Source: Inhella sp. (lineage in GTDB: Bacteria > Pseudomonadota > Gammaproteobacteria > Burkholderiales > Burkholderiaceae_C). From it: a DNA stretch of 39,589 nt. Under the pieces are notes generated by a model. That model was given only the letters and a program-made list of their open reading frames with translations. It searched no databases and was not told where the DNA came from. Below are positions 25,329 to 35,905 of this stretch, one piece after another. The stretch is taken from the NCBI RefSeq assembly GCF_027532025.1, contig NZ_JAPZSY010000122.1, forward strand, positions 1 to 39,589, written 5' to 3'. Numbering within the stretch: the first letter of the stretch is position 1; each line of letters opens with the position of its first letter. Position numbers and translations under genes: made by a program.

Positions 25329-26027
25329 ATGACCGACGAACTCTTTCGCGACGACGCCAACCTGCTGCATTGCGAGGCCACCGTGGTGGCGGTGGAGGAG
25401 GGTGGCGTGGTGCTGGACCGCACCGTGGCCTACCCCTTGGGGGGCGGCCAGGCGGGCGACACGGGCTGGCTGGTGCAGGGCGAACGCCGCTGGCGCCTGA
25501 CCGACACCCGCAAGAGCAAGGCCCACCCCGGCGGCGTGCTGCACCTGCTCGAAGGCGAGCTGCCTTCGCTGGGCGCGGCCGTGTCCGTCGAACTCGACGC
25601 CGCGCGCCGGCAGGCGCACCGCCGTTTCCACACCGCCACGCACTTGCTGTGCGCGCTGCTGCCCTACCCGGTGGACGGCTGCTCCATCACCGACACCTAC
25701 GCCCGGCTCGACTTCCACACCGACGAGCCTTTCGACAAAGCCGCCATCGAAGCCGGCCTGGCCCGCTTGGTGGGCGAGGCCCACCCCGTCCGCCACCGCT
25801 GGATCGACGAGGCCGAGCTGGACGCCAATCCAGGCCTGGTGCGCAGCATGAGCGTTCAGCCCCCGCGCGGCCTGGGGCGCGTGCGGGTGCTGGAGGTGGA
25901 GGGCGTGGACTTGCAGCCTTGTGGCGGCACCCACGTCGACAGCACCGCCGACATCGGCGCGCTGGTGGTGGCCAAGATCGAGAAGAAAAGCGCCAAGACC
26001 CGCCGCGTGGTGCTGCAGTTCGCCTGA
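25329..26027 (+). CDS. AlaX-type alanyl-tRNA editing hydrolase
   Basis: A 232-residue free-standing homologue of the editing domain of alanyl-tRNA synthetase, which removes wrongly attached Ser or Gly from tRNA-Ala. Zinc-binding residues are clear: H101-T-A-T-H105 and C198-G-G-T-H202. The N-terminal part carries AYPLGGGQAGDTGWL, the conserved glycine-rich entry motif. It lacks the synthetase catalytic and tRNA-binding domains, as expected for AlaX. Spacing of 6 bp after the GFA-like gene indicates co-transcription. Presence in an amino-acid export/transamination operon fits a quality-control role. Confidence 0.9.
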   Translation: MTDELFRDDANLLHCEATVVAVEEGGVVLDRTVAYPLGGGQAGDTGWLVQGERRWRLTDTRKSKAHPGGVLHLLEGELPSLGAAVSVELDAARRQAHRRFHTATHLLCALLPYPVDGCSITDTYARLDFHTDEPFDKAAIEAGLARLVGEAHPVRHRWIDEAELDANPGLVRSMSVQPPRGLGRVRVLEVEGVDLQPCGGTHVDSTADIGALVVAKIEKKSAKTRRVVLQFA

Positions 26028-26043
26028 CTACACTCGCCGCGCG

Positions 26044-26562
26044 ATGCCCGACGCGCCTTCTTTCCAGCTGCTGACCCCGAGTGCCGACGCCGACTGGGCC
26101 GAGGCGCGCGGCATCCTGCGCGAGTACGCCGCCCAACTCGGGGTCGACTTGTGCTTCCAGGGCTTCGAGCAGGAGCTGCAGCAACTGCCCGAGCACTACG
26201 CCGAGCCCCATGGGGTGTTCTTCCTGGCCATGCTGGATGGCGCCGTGGCCGGCTGCGGCGGCTTTCGGCCGCTGCCCGACGTCGACTACCCCAATGCGTG
26301 CGAGATGAAGCGCCTTTTCGTCCGCCCGGCCTTCCGCCGCTTTGGCCTGGGTCGTTTGGTGGCGCAGGCCTTGTTGGATCGCGCCTTGGAGTCGGGCTAC
26401 TCCACCATGCTGCTCGACACCCTCGACGACATGGAGGCCGCGCGCGGGCTCTACGAAAGCTTGGGTTTTGAAGACATCCCGCCTTACTACTTCAACCCCA
26501 TCCCTGGTGCGCACTACCTGAAGGCGGAACTGGGCGCACCGCGCCCGAGTTACTTCGGGTAA
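26044..26562 (+). CDS. GNAT-family N-acetyltransferase
   Basis: A 172-residue acetyltransferase. It has the strand-loop-helix MKRLFVRPAFRRFGLGRLVAQAL with the acetyl-CoA loop R-R-F-G-L-G, followed by STMLLDTLDDMEAARGLYESLGFEDIPPYYFNP broken by convention, the typical C-terminal half of small GNATs acting on amino acids or small amines. TACACT lies nine bases before the ATG. It starts 16 bp after the AlaX-like stop, so it may be co-transcribed or have its own promoter. Substrate unknown. Confidence 0.9.
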   Translation: MPDAPSFQLLTPSADADWAEARGILREYAAQLGVDLCFQGFEQELQQLPEHYAEPHGVFFLAMLDGAVAGCGGFRPLPDVDYPNACEMKRLFVRPAFRRFGLGRLVAQALLDRALESGYSTMLLDTLDDMEAARGLYESLGFEDIPPYYFNPIPGAHYLKAELGAPRPSYFG

Positions 26563-26580
26563 CCCGCCCACAATCGGCGC

Positions 26581-27480
26581 ATGCACGCCGACGACATCCG
26601 CCCTCTCACCGACCACCGCTGCCTGCTCGGCGAATCGCCTCTTTGGCACCCCGACGAGCAAGTCCTCTACAGCGTGGACATTCCTGCCCGCCAGGTGCTG
26701 CGCTGGCGTGAAGGTGCCGCAGCGCCCGACATTTGGCCGCAGGCCGCCGAGCCCGGATGCATCGCTGCGCGAGAGGGAGGCGGTCTCGTCGTGGCCCGGC
26801 GCGATGGCCTGTGGACCCTGGACCCCGCCACCGGTCAGCAAGAGCAACTGGCCCTGCCGCCTTACGACCCCGCCCAGCAGCGATACAACGACGGCAAGCC
26901 CGACGCCGCCGGCCGCTTGTGGGTGGGCGCATTGAGCGACGCCCGCCGGCCCGAGGCCGCGCTCTACCGAATCGATGCCAACGGAGCCACAGCCATGGTC
27001 GAGGGCATGGCGGTCGGCAACGGCTTGGCTTGGAGCCCCGACGGGGGCACGCTGTACGCCAGCGACACCAAGGCCCACACGATTTACCGGCACGCGTTTG
27101 ACGTGACCACCGGCGCGCTGGGGCCACGCGAGCCCTGGGTCCGCTTCCCCGAGCGGCAGCCCGATCAGCCCTTGAGTGCCTATGGCGGACGTCCCGATGG
27201 CGCTGCCGTCGATCTCGAAGGCGCTTACTGGGTGGCCATGTTCGAAGGTCAGCGGCTGTTGCGGCTGTCGCCCGAGGGGAGGGTGCTGCAGGAGCTGCCC
27301 CTTCCTGTGCGGTGCCCCACCATGCCTTGCTTGGGCGGGGTCGATGGCCGCACCTTGTTCATCACCACCGCGCGCGACAAGCGGCCCGCAGAGGAATTGG
27401 TCGCGCAACCTTGGGCTGGTGCTGTGCTCACCCTGCGGGTCGACGTGCCGGGCCTGCCCGCGAACCGAGTGCGCCGGTAA
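26581..27480 (+). CDS. SMP-30/gluconolactonase-family protein
   Basis: A 299-residue six-bladed beta-propeller of the SMP-30/gluconolaconase/LRE family, metal-dependent lactonases that hydrolyse sugar lactones. Metal ligands expected in this fold are visible in LGESPLWHPDE (Glu), RYNDGKPDAAGRLWVG (Asn and Asp) and NGLAWSPDGGTLYASDT (Asn and Asp). CPTMPCLGG near the C-terminus is typical of the sugar-lactonase subgroup. CACAAT lies exactly six bases before the ATG with no Shine-Dalgarno, fitting a leaderless mRNA. Substrate is not determined by the sequence. Confidence 0.9.
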   Translation: MHADDIRPLTDHRCLLGESPLWHPDEQVLYSVDIPARQVLRWREGAAAPDIWPQAAEPGCIAAREGGGLVVARRDGLWTLDPATGQQEQLALPPYDPAQQRYNDGKPDAAGRLWVGALSDARRPEAALYRIDANGATAMVEGMAVGNGLAWSPDGGTLYASDTKAHTIYRHAFDVTTGALGPREPWVRFPERQPDQPLSAYGGRPDGAAVDLEGAYWVAMFEGQRLLRLSPEGRVLQELPLPVRCPTMPCLGGVDGRTLFITTARDKRPAEELVAQPWAGAVLTLRVDVPGLPANRVRR

Positions 27481-27507
27481 GCCAGAAGCCTTTCCCCTCT
27501 GGCTAGA

Positions 27508-27580
27508 GAGGCCGGTCCAGGGTCAAGGATGGGTACTACGGGTTTCCACATATACTCCTTGGGTTTTGCTGACCGGCCTC
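27508..27580. promoter_or_regulatory. candidate atp operon promoter region bracketed by an inverted repeat
   Basis: GAGGCCGGTC (27508-27517) and GACCGGCCTC (27571-27580) are a perfect 10-bp inverted repeat with 53 bp between. Inside lies TATACT (27551-27556), a good -10 element, but no convincing -35 element 16-18 bp upstream. A start near 27563 would give a leader of about 54 nt before atpI. The 136-bp gap holds no gene. Confidence 0.4.
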
Positions 27581-27616
27581 GATGCCGGCCCGCTCAAAGC
27601 CGTGGAGACGCGCCCC

Positions 27617-28117
27617 GTGACCGACCGATCTCAGACTTCGGAACGTCCGATCCACTCAGGCTTCGATTCGGGTCCGTCGTCTGAGCCTGTCACCCCCTGG
27701 ACCGCCGAGCAGGTGCGGGCCTTGGAGGCGCGGCACCCACCGCTGTCTCCCTGGCGGGTGGTGCAGGTTCAGGTGCTGGTCACGGTCTTGTTGGCGTTGG
27801 CTTGGTGGCTGTTTGGCACCGAGCCGGCGCGGCAGGTGCGCTCCACGCTGTGGGGTGCGGCTGCGGTGGTGTTGCCCCACGCCCTGATGGCTTGGGGCCT
27901 GCGCCGACCGGCCGTGCTGCCAGCCCAGGCGCTCCTGAGGTTCCTCGTGTGGGAACTGGTGAAAGTGGGCCTGGCCCTCGTCATCCTGGTGGTGGCGGCG
28001 GTCGGGTGGAGCCAGGACTTGAGCTGGCCGGCATTGCTGGCGGCGCTGGTTCTGGGTCTGAAAGTGCATGTTTGGGCTTTGTGGATGTTTGCAAAGCCAA
28101 CCCAACCGATAACTTGA
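27617..28117 (+). CDS. atpI: ATP synthase protein I
   Basis: A small membrane protein encoded at the head of the ATP synthase operon, thought to assist c-ring assembly or Mg handling. The GTG at 27617 gives 166 residues: a polar N-terminus of about 55 residues, then four hydrophobic segments (VVQVQVLVTVLLALAWWLF; GAAAVVLPHALMAWGL; LVWELVKVGLALVILVVAAV; and LPALLAALVLGLKVHVWAL-like end). GGAG lies nine bases before the GTG. AtpI proteins vary in sequence, so the call relies on topology and on the position 7 bp before atpB. Confidence 0.85.
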   Translation: MTDRSQTSERPIHSGFDSGPSSEPVTPWTAEQVRALEARHPPLSPWRVVQVQVLVTVLLALAWWLFGTEPARQVRSTLWGAAAVVLPHALMAWGLRRPAVLPAQALLRFLVWELVKVGLALVILVVAAVGWSQDLSWPALLAALVLGLKVHVWALWMFAKPTQPIT

Positions 28118-28124
28118 AGCGACG

Positions 28125-28994
28125 ATGAGCAGCGAACAACACGCGCCCAGCGCCGGTGAGTACATCACCCACCACCTGCAGCACCTGCAAAAGAACTTCT
28201 CGTTCGAGAGCGTCAAGCAGACCAGCATCGTCGACTTCAGCCTGTTCAACCTGGACTCGCTGGTGTTCGCCACCTTGCTGGGTTTCCTGACCATCGCCTT
28301 CCTCTGGCGCGGTGCGCGCCGCGCCACTCCGGGTGTGCCTGGCCGTTGGCAAGCCGCGGTCGAGATCCTGGTCGAGATGGTCGACAACCAGGCCAAGAGC
28401 GTCATCCACAACGAGGCCAGCCGCCGCTTCATTGCCCCCATGGCGTTGATGGTGTTCGTCTGGATCTTCGCCATGAACTTCATGGACATGGTGCCGGTCG
28501 ACACGCTCCCTTGGGTTTGGAGTCATGTGGGTCCGGCCATGGGTTTCAAGGATTACCTGCGCGTCCTGCCCACGGCCGACCTGTCGACCACCTTGGGCAT
28601 GTCCAGCTTTGTGTTGCTGCTGTGCATTTACTACAACATCAAGATCAAGGGCTTGGGTGGCTGGGGTCACGAGTTGATCGCCGCGCCTTTCGGCAACCAT
28701 CCTGTGCTGTGGCCCTTGAACTTCCTGATGCAAATGATCGAGTTCCTGGCCAAAACCGTTTCGCACGGCATGCGGCTGTTCGGCAACCTGTATGCCGGCG
28801 AACTCGTTTTCATGCTGATCGCTCTGATGGGTGGCGCATTTGCCCTCAACGCATTGGGCTTCAGCATGGCGGCCGGTCACGTCATCGCGGGCACGATTTG
28901 GACGCTGTTCCACATCCTCGTGATCGTGCTCCAAGCGTTCATCTTCATGATGCTGACGCTGATCTACCTGGGCCAGGCGCACGACGCGCACTGA
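28125..28994 (+). CDS. atpB: F0F1 ATP synthase subunit a
   Basis: The membrane stator subunit that forms the proton half-channels against the c-ring. The 289-residue protein has a long polar N-terminus (residues 1-50) and then the five-helix core. The essential Arg lies in SHGMRLFGNLYAGELVF. Further conserved residues occur in the last helix (IVLQAFIFMMLTLIYLGQA). The extended N-terminal region is usual for betaproteobacteria. It starts 7 bp after atpI and is followed by a pyrimidine-rich spacer before atpE. Confidence 0.97.
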   Translation: MSSEQHAPSAGEYITHHLQHLQKNFSFESVKQTSIVDFSLFNLDSLVFATLLGFLTIAFLWRGARRATPGVPGRWQAAVEILVEMVDNQAKSVIHNEASRRFIAPMALMVFVWIFAMNFMDMVPVDTLPWVWSHVGPAMGFKDYLRVLPTADLSTTLGMSSFVLLLCIYYNIKIKGLGGWGHELIAAPFGNHPVLWPLNFLMQMIEFLAKTVSHGMRLFGNLYAGELVFMLIALMGGAFALNALGFSMAAGHVIAGTIWTLFHILVIVLQAFIFMMLTLIYLGQAHDAH

Positions 28995-29322
<328 letters not shown>

Positions 29323-29330
29323 TCGCCGCT

Positions 29331-29351
29331 TCCTTTCGGGCTTGAAAGGAG
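29331..29351 (+). promoter_or_regulatory. hairpin sequestering the atpF ribosome-binding site
   Basis: TCCTTTC (29331-29337) is fully complementary to GAAAGGA (29344-29350), with a 6-nt loop. The atpF Shine-Dalgarno AAAGGAG (29345-29351) is therefore mostly inside the stem, and atpF starts with GTG. This should lower de novo initiation on atpF relative to atpE. Confidence 0.65.
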
Positions 29352-29358
29352 TTAAGCC

Positions 29359-29829
29359 GTGAACATCAACGCAACGCTGATCATCCAGTGGATCCCGTTT
29401 GCGATCCTCGCGTGGGTCACTGCCAAGTTCATTTGGCCGCCCATCGCGAAGGCGCTGGACGAGCGCGCGGCCAAGATCGCTGACGGTCTGGCTGCCGCCG
29501 ACCGGGCGAAGGCCGAATTGGCCAACGCCAACAAGCGCGTGGACGAGCAACTGGCGCAGACGCGCAACGAGACGACCAAGCTGTTGGGCGACGCTGAAAA
29601 GCGCGCCGCGGCCCTCGTCGAGGACGCCAAGCGCAAGGCCGAAGAAGAGGGTGCCAAGATCATCGCCGCTGCCAAGGCCGAGGCCGAGCAGCAGGTGGTC
29701 CGTGCCCGCGAAGCGCTGCGTGAGCAAGTCGCCGTGCTGGCCGTCAAGGGGGCTGAAGCCATCCTGCAGAAGGAAGTCAACGCCGGCGTCCATGCCGATT
29801 TGTTGGCCCGCCTGAAGACGGAGCTGTAA
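29359..29829 (+). CDS. atpF: F0F1 ATP synthase subunit b
   Basis: The peripheral-stalk subunit. The 156-residue protein has one N-terminal membrane helix ([23 protein letters not shown]) and a long, charged, Ala-rich coiled coil to the C-terminus. Length equals E. coli AtpF. The start codon is GTG at 29359 with AAAGGAG seven bases upstream, buried in a hairpin. Two copies of b are needed per enzyme against about ten c, so a weaker start than atpE makes sense. atpH begins 2 bp after its stop. Confidence 0.97.
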   Translation: MNINATLIIQWIPFAILAWVTAKFIWPPIAKALDERAAKIADGLAAADRAKAELANANKRVDEQLAQTRNETTKLLGDAEKRAAALVEDAKRKAEEEGAKIIAAAKAEAEQQVVRAREALREQVAVLAVKGAEAILQKEVNAGVHADLLARLKTEL

Positions 29830-29831
29830 GC

Positions 29832-30365
29832 ATGGCCGAACTCGCCACCATCGCCCGTCCGTACGCCGAGGCGTTGTTCCAGGTCGCGCGCCAGCATGAC
29901 CTGAACGCCTGGCGTGAGCAGATCGACGCGCTGGCCCTGGTGGCTGGTGACGCCGGCTTGCGCCAGTTCGCCGATCACCCGAAGACCCTGCCCGTGCAGG
30001 TCTTCGACGTGATGGTTGAAGCCGCCAAGCTGCCGCTGGCCGAAGGCATGCGCAACTTCTTGCGCACCGTCATCGACAACGGTCGCCTGGACGCCCTGCC
30101 TGCCGTTGCTGCGCAGTTTCATCGCTTGGCGAGCGAGGCCCAGGGCGTGGCCGAGGCGCAGGTCGAGAGCGCGTTCGCGCTCGACGCCGCCCAACTCGCC
30201 GACCTCTTGGCTGTGCTCGAAAAGCGCTTCGGCCGCAAGCTGACCGCCAACGTCACGGTCGAACCGTCCCTCATCGGTGGCGTGCGCGTCACGGTGGGCG
30301 ACGAGGTGCTCGACACCTCCGTGCGCGCCCGCCTAGAGCGCATGAAGACCACGCTGACCGCCTGA
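29832..30365 (+). CDS. atpH: F0F1 ATP synthase subunit delta
   Basis: Delta joins the peripheral stalk to the top of the alpha3beta3 hexamer. The 177-residue product has the family N-terminal helical domain ([16 protein letters not shown]) and the C-terminal motif [34 protein letters not shown], which carries the GG-x-x-(I/V) signature. It starts 2 bp after atpF, so translation is probably coupled. Confidence 0.97.
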   Translation: MAELATIARPYAEALFQVARQHDLNAWREQIDALALVAGDAGLRQFADHPKTLPVQVFDVMVEAAKLPLAEGMRNFLRTVIDNGRLDALPAVAAQFHRLASEAQGVAEAQVESAFALDAAQLADLLAVLEKRFGRKLTANVTVEPSLIGGVRVTVGDEVLDTSVRARLERMKTTLTA

Positions 30366-30375
30366 ACCTCAACCA

Positions 30376-30390
30376 CCCGGCCCGTCCGGG
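30376..30390 (+). other. intercistronic hairpin before atpA
   Basis: CCCGG-CCCGT-CCGGG forms a 5-bp GC stem directly followed by CGGAG (30391-30395), the atpA ribosome site. The stem ends where the Shine-Dalgarno begins, leaving it accessible. Confidence 0.5.
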
Positions 30391-30402
30391 CGGAGACACG
30401 AC

Positions 30403-31956
<1,554 letters not shown>

Positions 31957-31971
31957 TCTGACGACCTAGAA

Positions 31972-31991
31972 CGCGGGGCGAAAGCCCCGCG
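31972..31991 (+). other. GAAA-capped hairpin between atpA and atpG
   Basis: CGCGGGGC-GAAA-GCCCCGCG is a perfect 8-bp stem closed by a GNRA tetraloop, ending nine bases before the atpG GGAG. No U-tract follows, so it is not a terminator. It may protect or punctuate the mRNA. Confidence 0.75.
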
Positions 31992-32009
31992 CTCCAACCA
32001 GGAGACGCT

Positions 32010-34323
<2,314 letters not shown>

Positions 34324-34361
34324 GACTGCGCATTAGGGCCGGGGGCGTCGTTGCCGTGCTC

Positions 34362-34379
34362 AGTGGACGCGAGTCCACT
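34362..34379 (+). other. GCGA-capped hairpin between atpD and atpC
   Basis: AGTGGAC-GCGA-GTCCACT is a perfect 7-bp stem with a GNRA loop. Outside it, GGGCG and CGCCC could extend the fold. No U-tract follows. It lies in the long 125-bp spacer before atpC and may reduce read-through or mark an RNA-processing point. Confidence 0.7.
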
Positions 34380-34448
34380 TCCGCGCGGCGCCCAGCCCGC
34401 GACCCGACTGCTTGCTTCCTGAACCTTCTTCCACGCTAAGGACATTTC

Positions 34449-34868
34449 ATGGCAACGATTCACGTCGATGTGGTGAGCGCCGAAGAGAGCATCTTCACCG
34501 GCGAGGCCCAGTTCGTCGCGCTGCCGGGTGAGAACGGCGAGCTCGGCATCCTGCCGCAGCACACGCCGCTGATCACCCGCATCAAGCCCGGTGCCGTGCG
34601 CATCCAAAAAACCGACGGCCAAGAAGAGTTCATCTTCGTGGCCGGTGGCATCTTGGAGGTGCAGCCTCACGGCGTGACCGTGCTGGCCGACACCGCCGTG
34701 CGCGGCAAGGACCTCGACGAAGCCAAGGCCGCCGAGGCCAAGGCCGCCGCCGAAGAGGCGCTCAAGAACGCCAAGAGCGACATCGACTTGGCGGCTGCCC
34801 AAGCCGAGCTGGCCACGTTGGCGGCTCAGATCGCTGCGGCCCGCAAGCTCAGGGGCATGAAGGGCTGA
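34449..34868 (+). CDS. atpC: F0F1 ATP synthase subunit epsilon
   Basis: The regulatory rotor subunit. The 139-residue protein has the N-terminal beta-sandwich ([39 protein letters not shown], read in parts) and a C-terminal two-helix region rich in Ala and Lys that can inhibit ATP hydrolysis. Length is typical. TAAGGA precedes the ATG. It is the last gene of the operon; a terminator begins 25 bp after the stop. Confidence 0.97.
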   Translation: MATIHVDVVSAEESIFTGEAQFVALPGENGELGILPQHTPLITRIKPGAVRIQKTDGQEEFIFVAGGILEVQPHGVTVLADTAVRGKDLDEAKAAEAKAAAEEALKNAKSDIDLAAAQAELATLAAQIAAARKLRGMKG

Positions 34869-34892
34869 TCTTGGCCGCTCACTGAGTACTTC

Positions 34893-34919
34893 AAGCCCGC
34901 TTTTGCGGGCTTTGTTTTT
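34893..34919 (+). terminator. rho-independent terminator of the atp operon
   Basis: AAGCCCGC-TTTT-GCGGGCTT followed by TTTGTTTTT is a classic intrinsic terminator. Its U-tract ends 20 bp before the next gene's ATG, so the promoter for that gene must overlap the hairpin. Confidence 0.93.
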
Positions 34920-34938
34920 GAAATGTCGCAATGTGACC

Positions 34939-35787
34939 ATGTCCTCCCTTCGGCCGCCCCATGAAACAGTTGTGAACCTCCAGGCGCGCGATGGCGCATG
35001 TGCAACGGTCGCCTTGCATGGAGGACACGTGCTGAGTTGGACGCCCGCAGGCGGACCAGAGCAGCTGTACCTGTCACCAACAACCCGCTATGGGGCAGGG
35101 GCCTCCATCCGAGGCGGTGTGCCGGTGATCTTTCCCCAGTTCGCCGAACAAGGTTCGGGCCCAAGGCATGGCCTGGCGCGCAACCGGGCCTGGACCGTGG
35201 AGCAGCAGGAGCAAGGGGCTGACGATGCGCTGGCGGTGCTGCGCTTGACCGACGACGAGGCCACGAGAGCCTTGTGGCCGCATGCGTTTGCTTTGGAGCT
35301 CACGGTGCGGATCAGTGGAGCCCAACTCGACTTGGAGTTGGCGGTGGAAAACACAGGCGACGCGCCATTCGAATTCCAAGCGGCCTTGCACAGCTATTGG
35401 CGTGTGCAGTCGTTGACCCAAGCCGTCGTGCAGGGGCTGCAAGGCTGCACCTATGCGGATCAGGTTCGCGGTGGGGCGCAAAACGTGCAGCACAGCAGCC
35501 GCTTGGAGTTGCTGGGTCAAGGGCCGGTCGATCGCATCGTGCAGGGGCTCCAGGGGCCCATTGGCTTGCTCGATTTGGCCGAGGTTCCGGCGCGCCGTCT
35601 TGGTTTGGTGCTGGAGGGCTTTGACGATGCCGTGGTCTGGAATCCGGGGCCGGAGCACGGCTTGCCGGACTTGCCGCCCGATGGGTGGCAGCACTTCGTT
35701 TGCCTGGAGGCAGCGCAAATCGCGCGCCGGGTGACGCTGAATGGCGGCGACACCTGGGTCGCACGTCAAACCGCGCGCTGCATGTAG
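34939..35787 (+). CDS. D-hexose-6-phosphate mutarotase (YeaD-like)
   Basis: A 282-residue galactose-mutarotase-fold enzyme that interconverts the anomers of hexose 6-phosphates. Family features seen: GGHVLSWTP, the RGGVPVIFPQF segment, the catalytic-region His in RHGLARNRAW, ALHSYW with its conserved His, and VVWNPG near the C-terminus. The ATG at 34939 lies 20 bp after the atp terminator. CGCAAT is six bases before it and TTGCGG in the terminator stem is a possible -35 element. It is followed by the pullulanase gene, and their products would act in the same alpha-glucan to glucose-6-phosphate direction. A near-palindrome overlaps its stop codon. Confidence 0.9.
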   Translation: MSSLRPPHETVVNLQARDGACATVALHGGHVLSWTPAGGPEQLYLSPTTRYGAGASIRGGVPVIFPQFAEQGSGPRHGLARNRAWTVEQQEQGADDALAVLRLTDDEATRALWPHAFALELTVRISGAQLDLELAVENTGDAPFEFQAALHSYWRVQSLTQAVVQGLQGCTYADQVRGGAQNVQHSSRLELLGQGPVDRIVQGLQGPIGLLDLAEVPARRLGLVLEGFDDAVVWNPGPEHGLPDLPPDGWQHFVCLEAAQIARRVTLNGGDTWVARQTARCM

Positions 35788-35797
35788 TTTCAATACA
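35783..35797. promoter_or_regulatory. near-palindromic candidate operator 1 upstream of pullulanase
   Basis: TGTAGT-TTC-AATACA is an inverted repeat with one mismatch (the perfect partner of TGTAGT is ACTACA). It overlaps the mutarotase stop codon. It shares the TGTAGTTT half with a second site 75 bp downstream, suggesting paired binding by a dimeric regulator such as a LacI-family protein. Confidence 0.5.
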
Positions 35798-35857
35798 GTT
35801 TCAGTCGGTTACAAGGTGAAATTCGCCAGCATCCTCGGATAAACCCGCCTTCCGACA

Positions 35858-35872
35858 TGTAGTTTTACTCCA
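35858..35872. promoter_or_regulatory. near-palindromic candidate operator 2 upstream of pullulanase
   Basis: TGTAGT-TTT-ACTCCA is the same inverted repeat, again with one mismatch, ending 33 bases before the pullulanase ATG. The idealised site is TGTAGTTTTACTACA. No LacI-type gene is in the window. Confidence 0.55.
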
Positions 35873-35905
35873 CTAGCATTGCCACCCCGAGGGTTGGAGG
35901 CTGGT

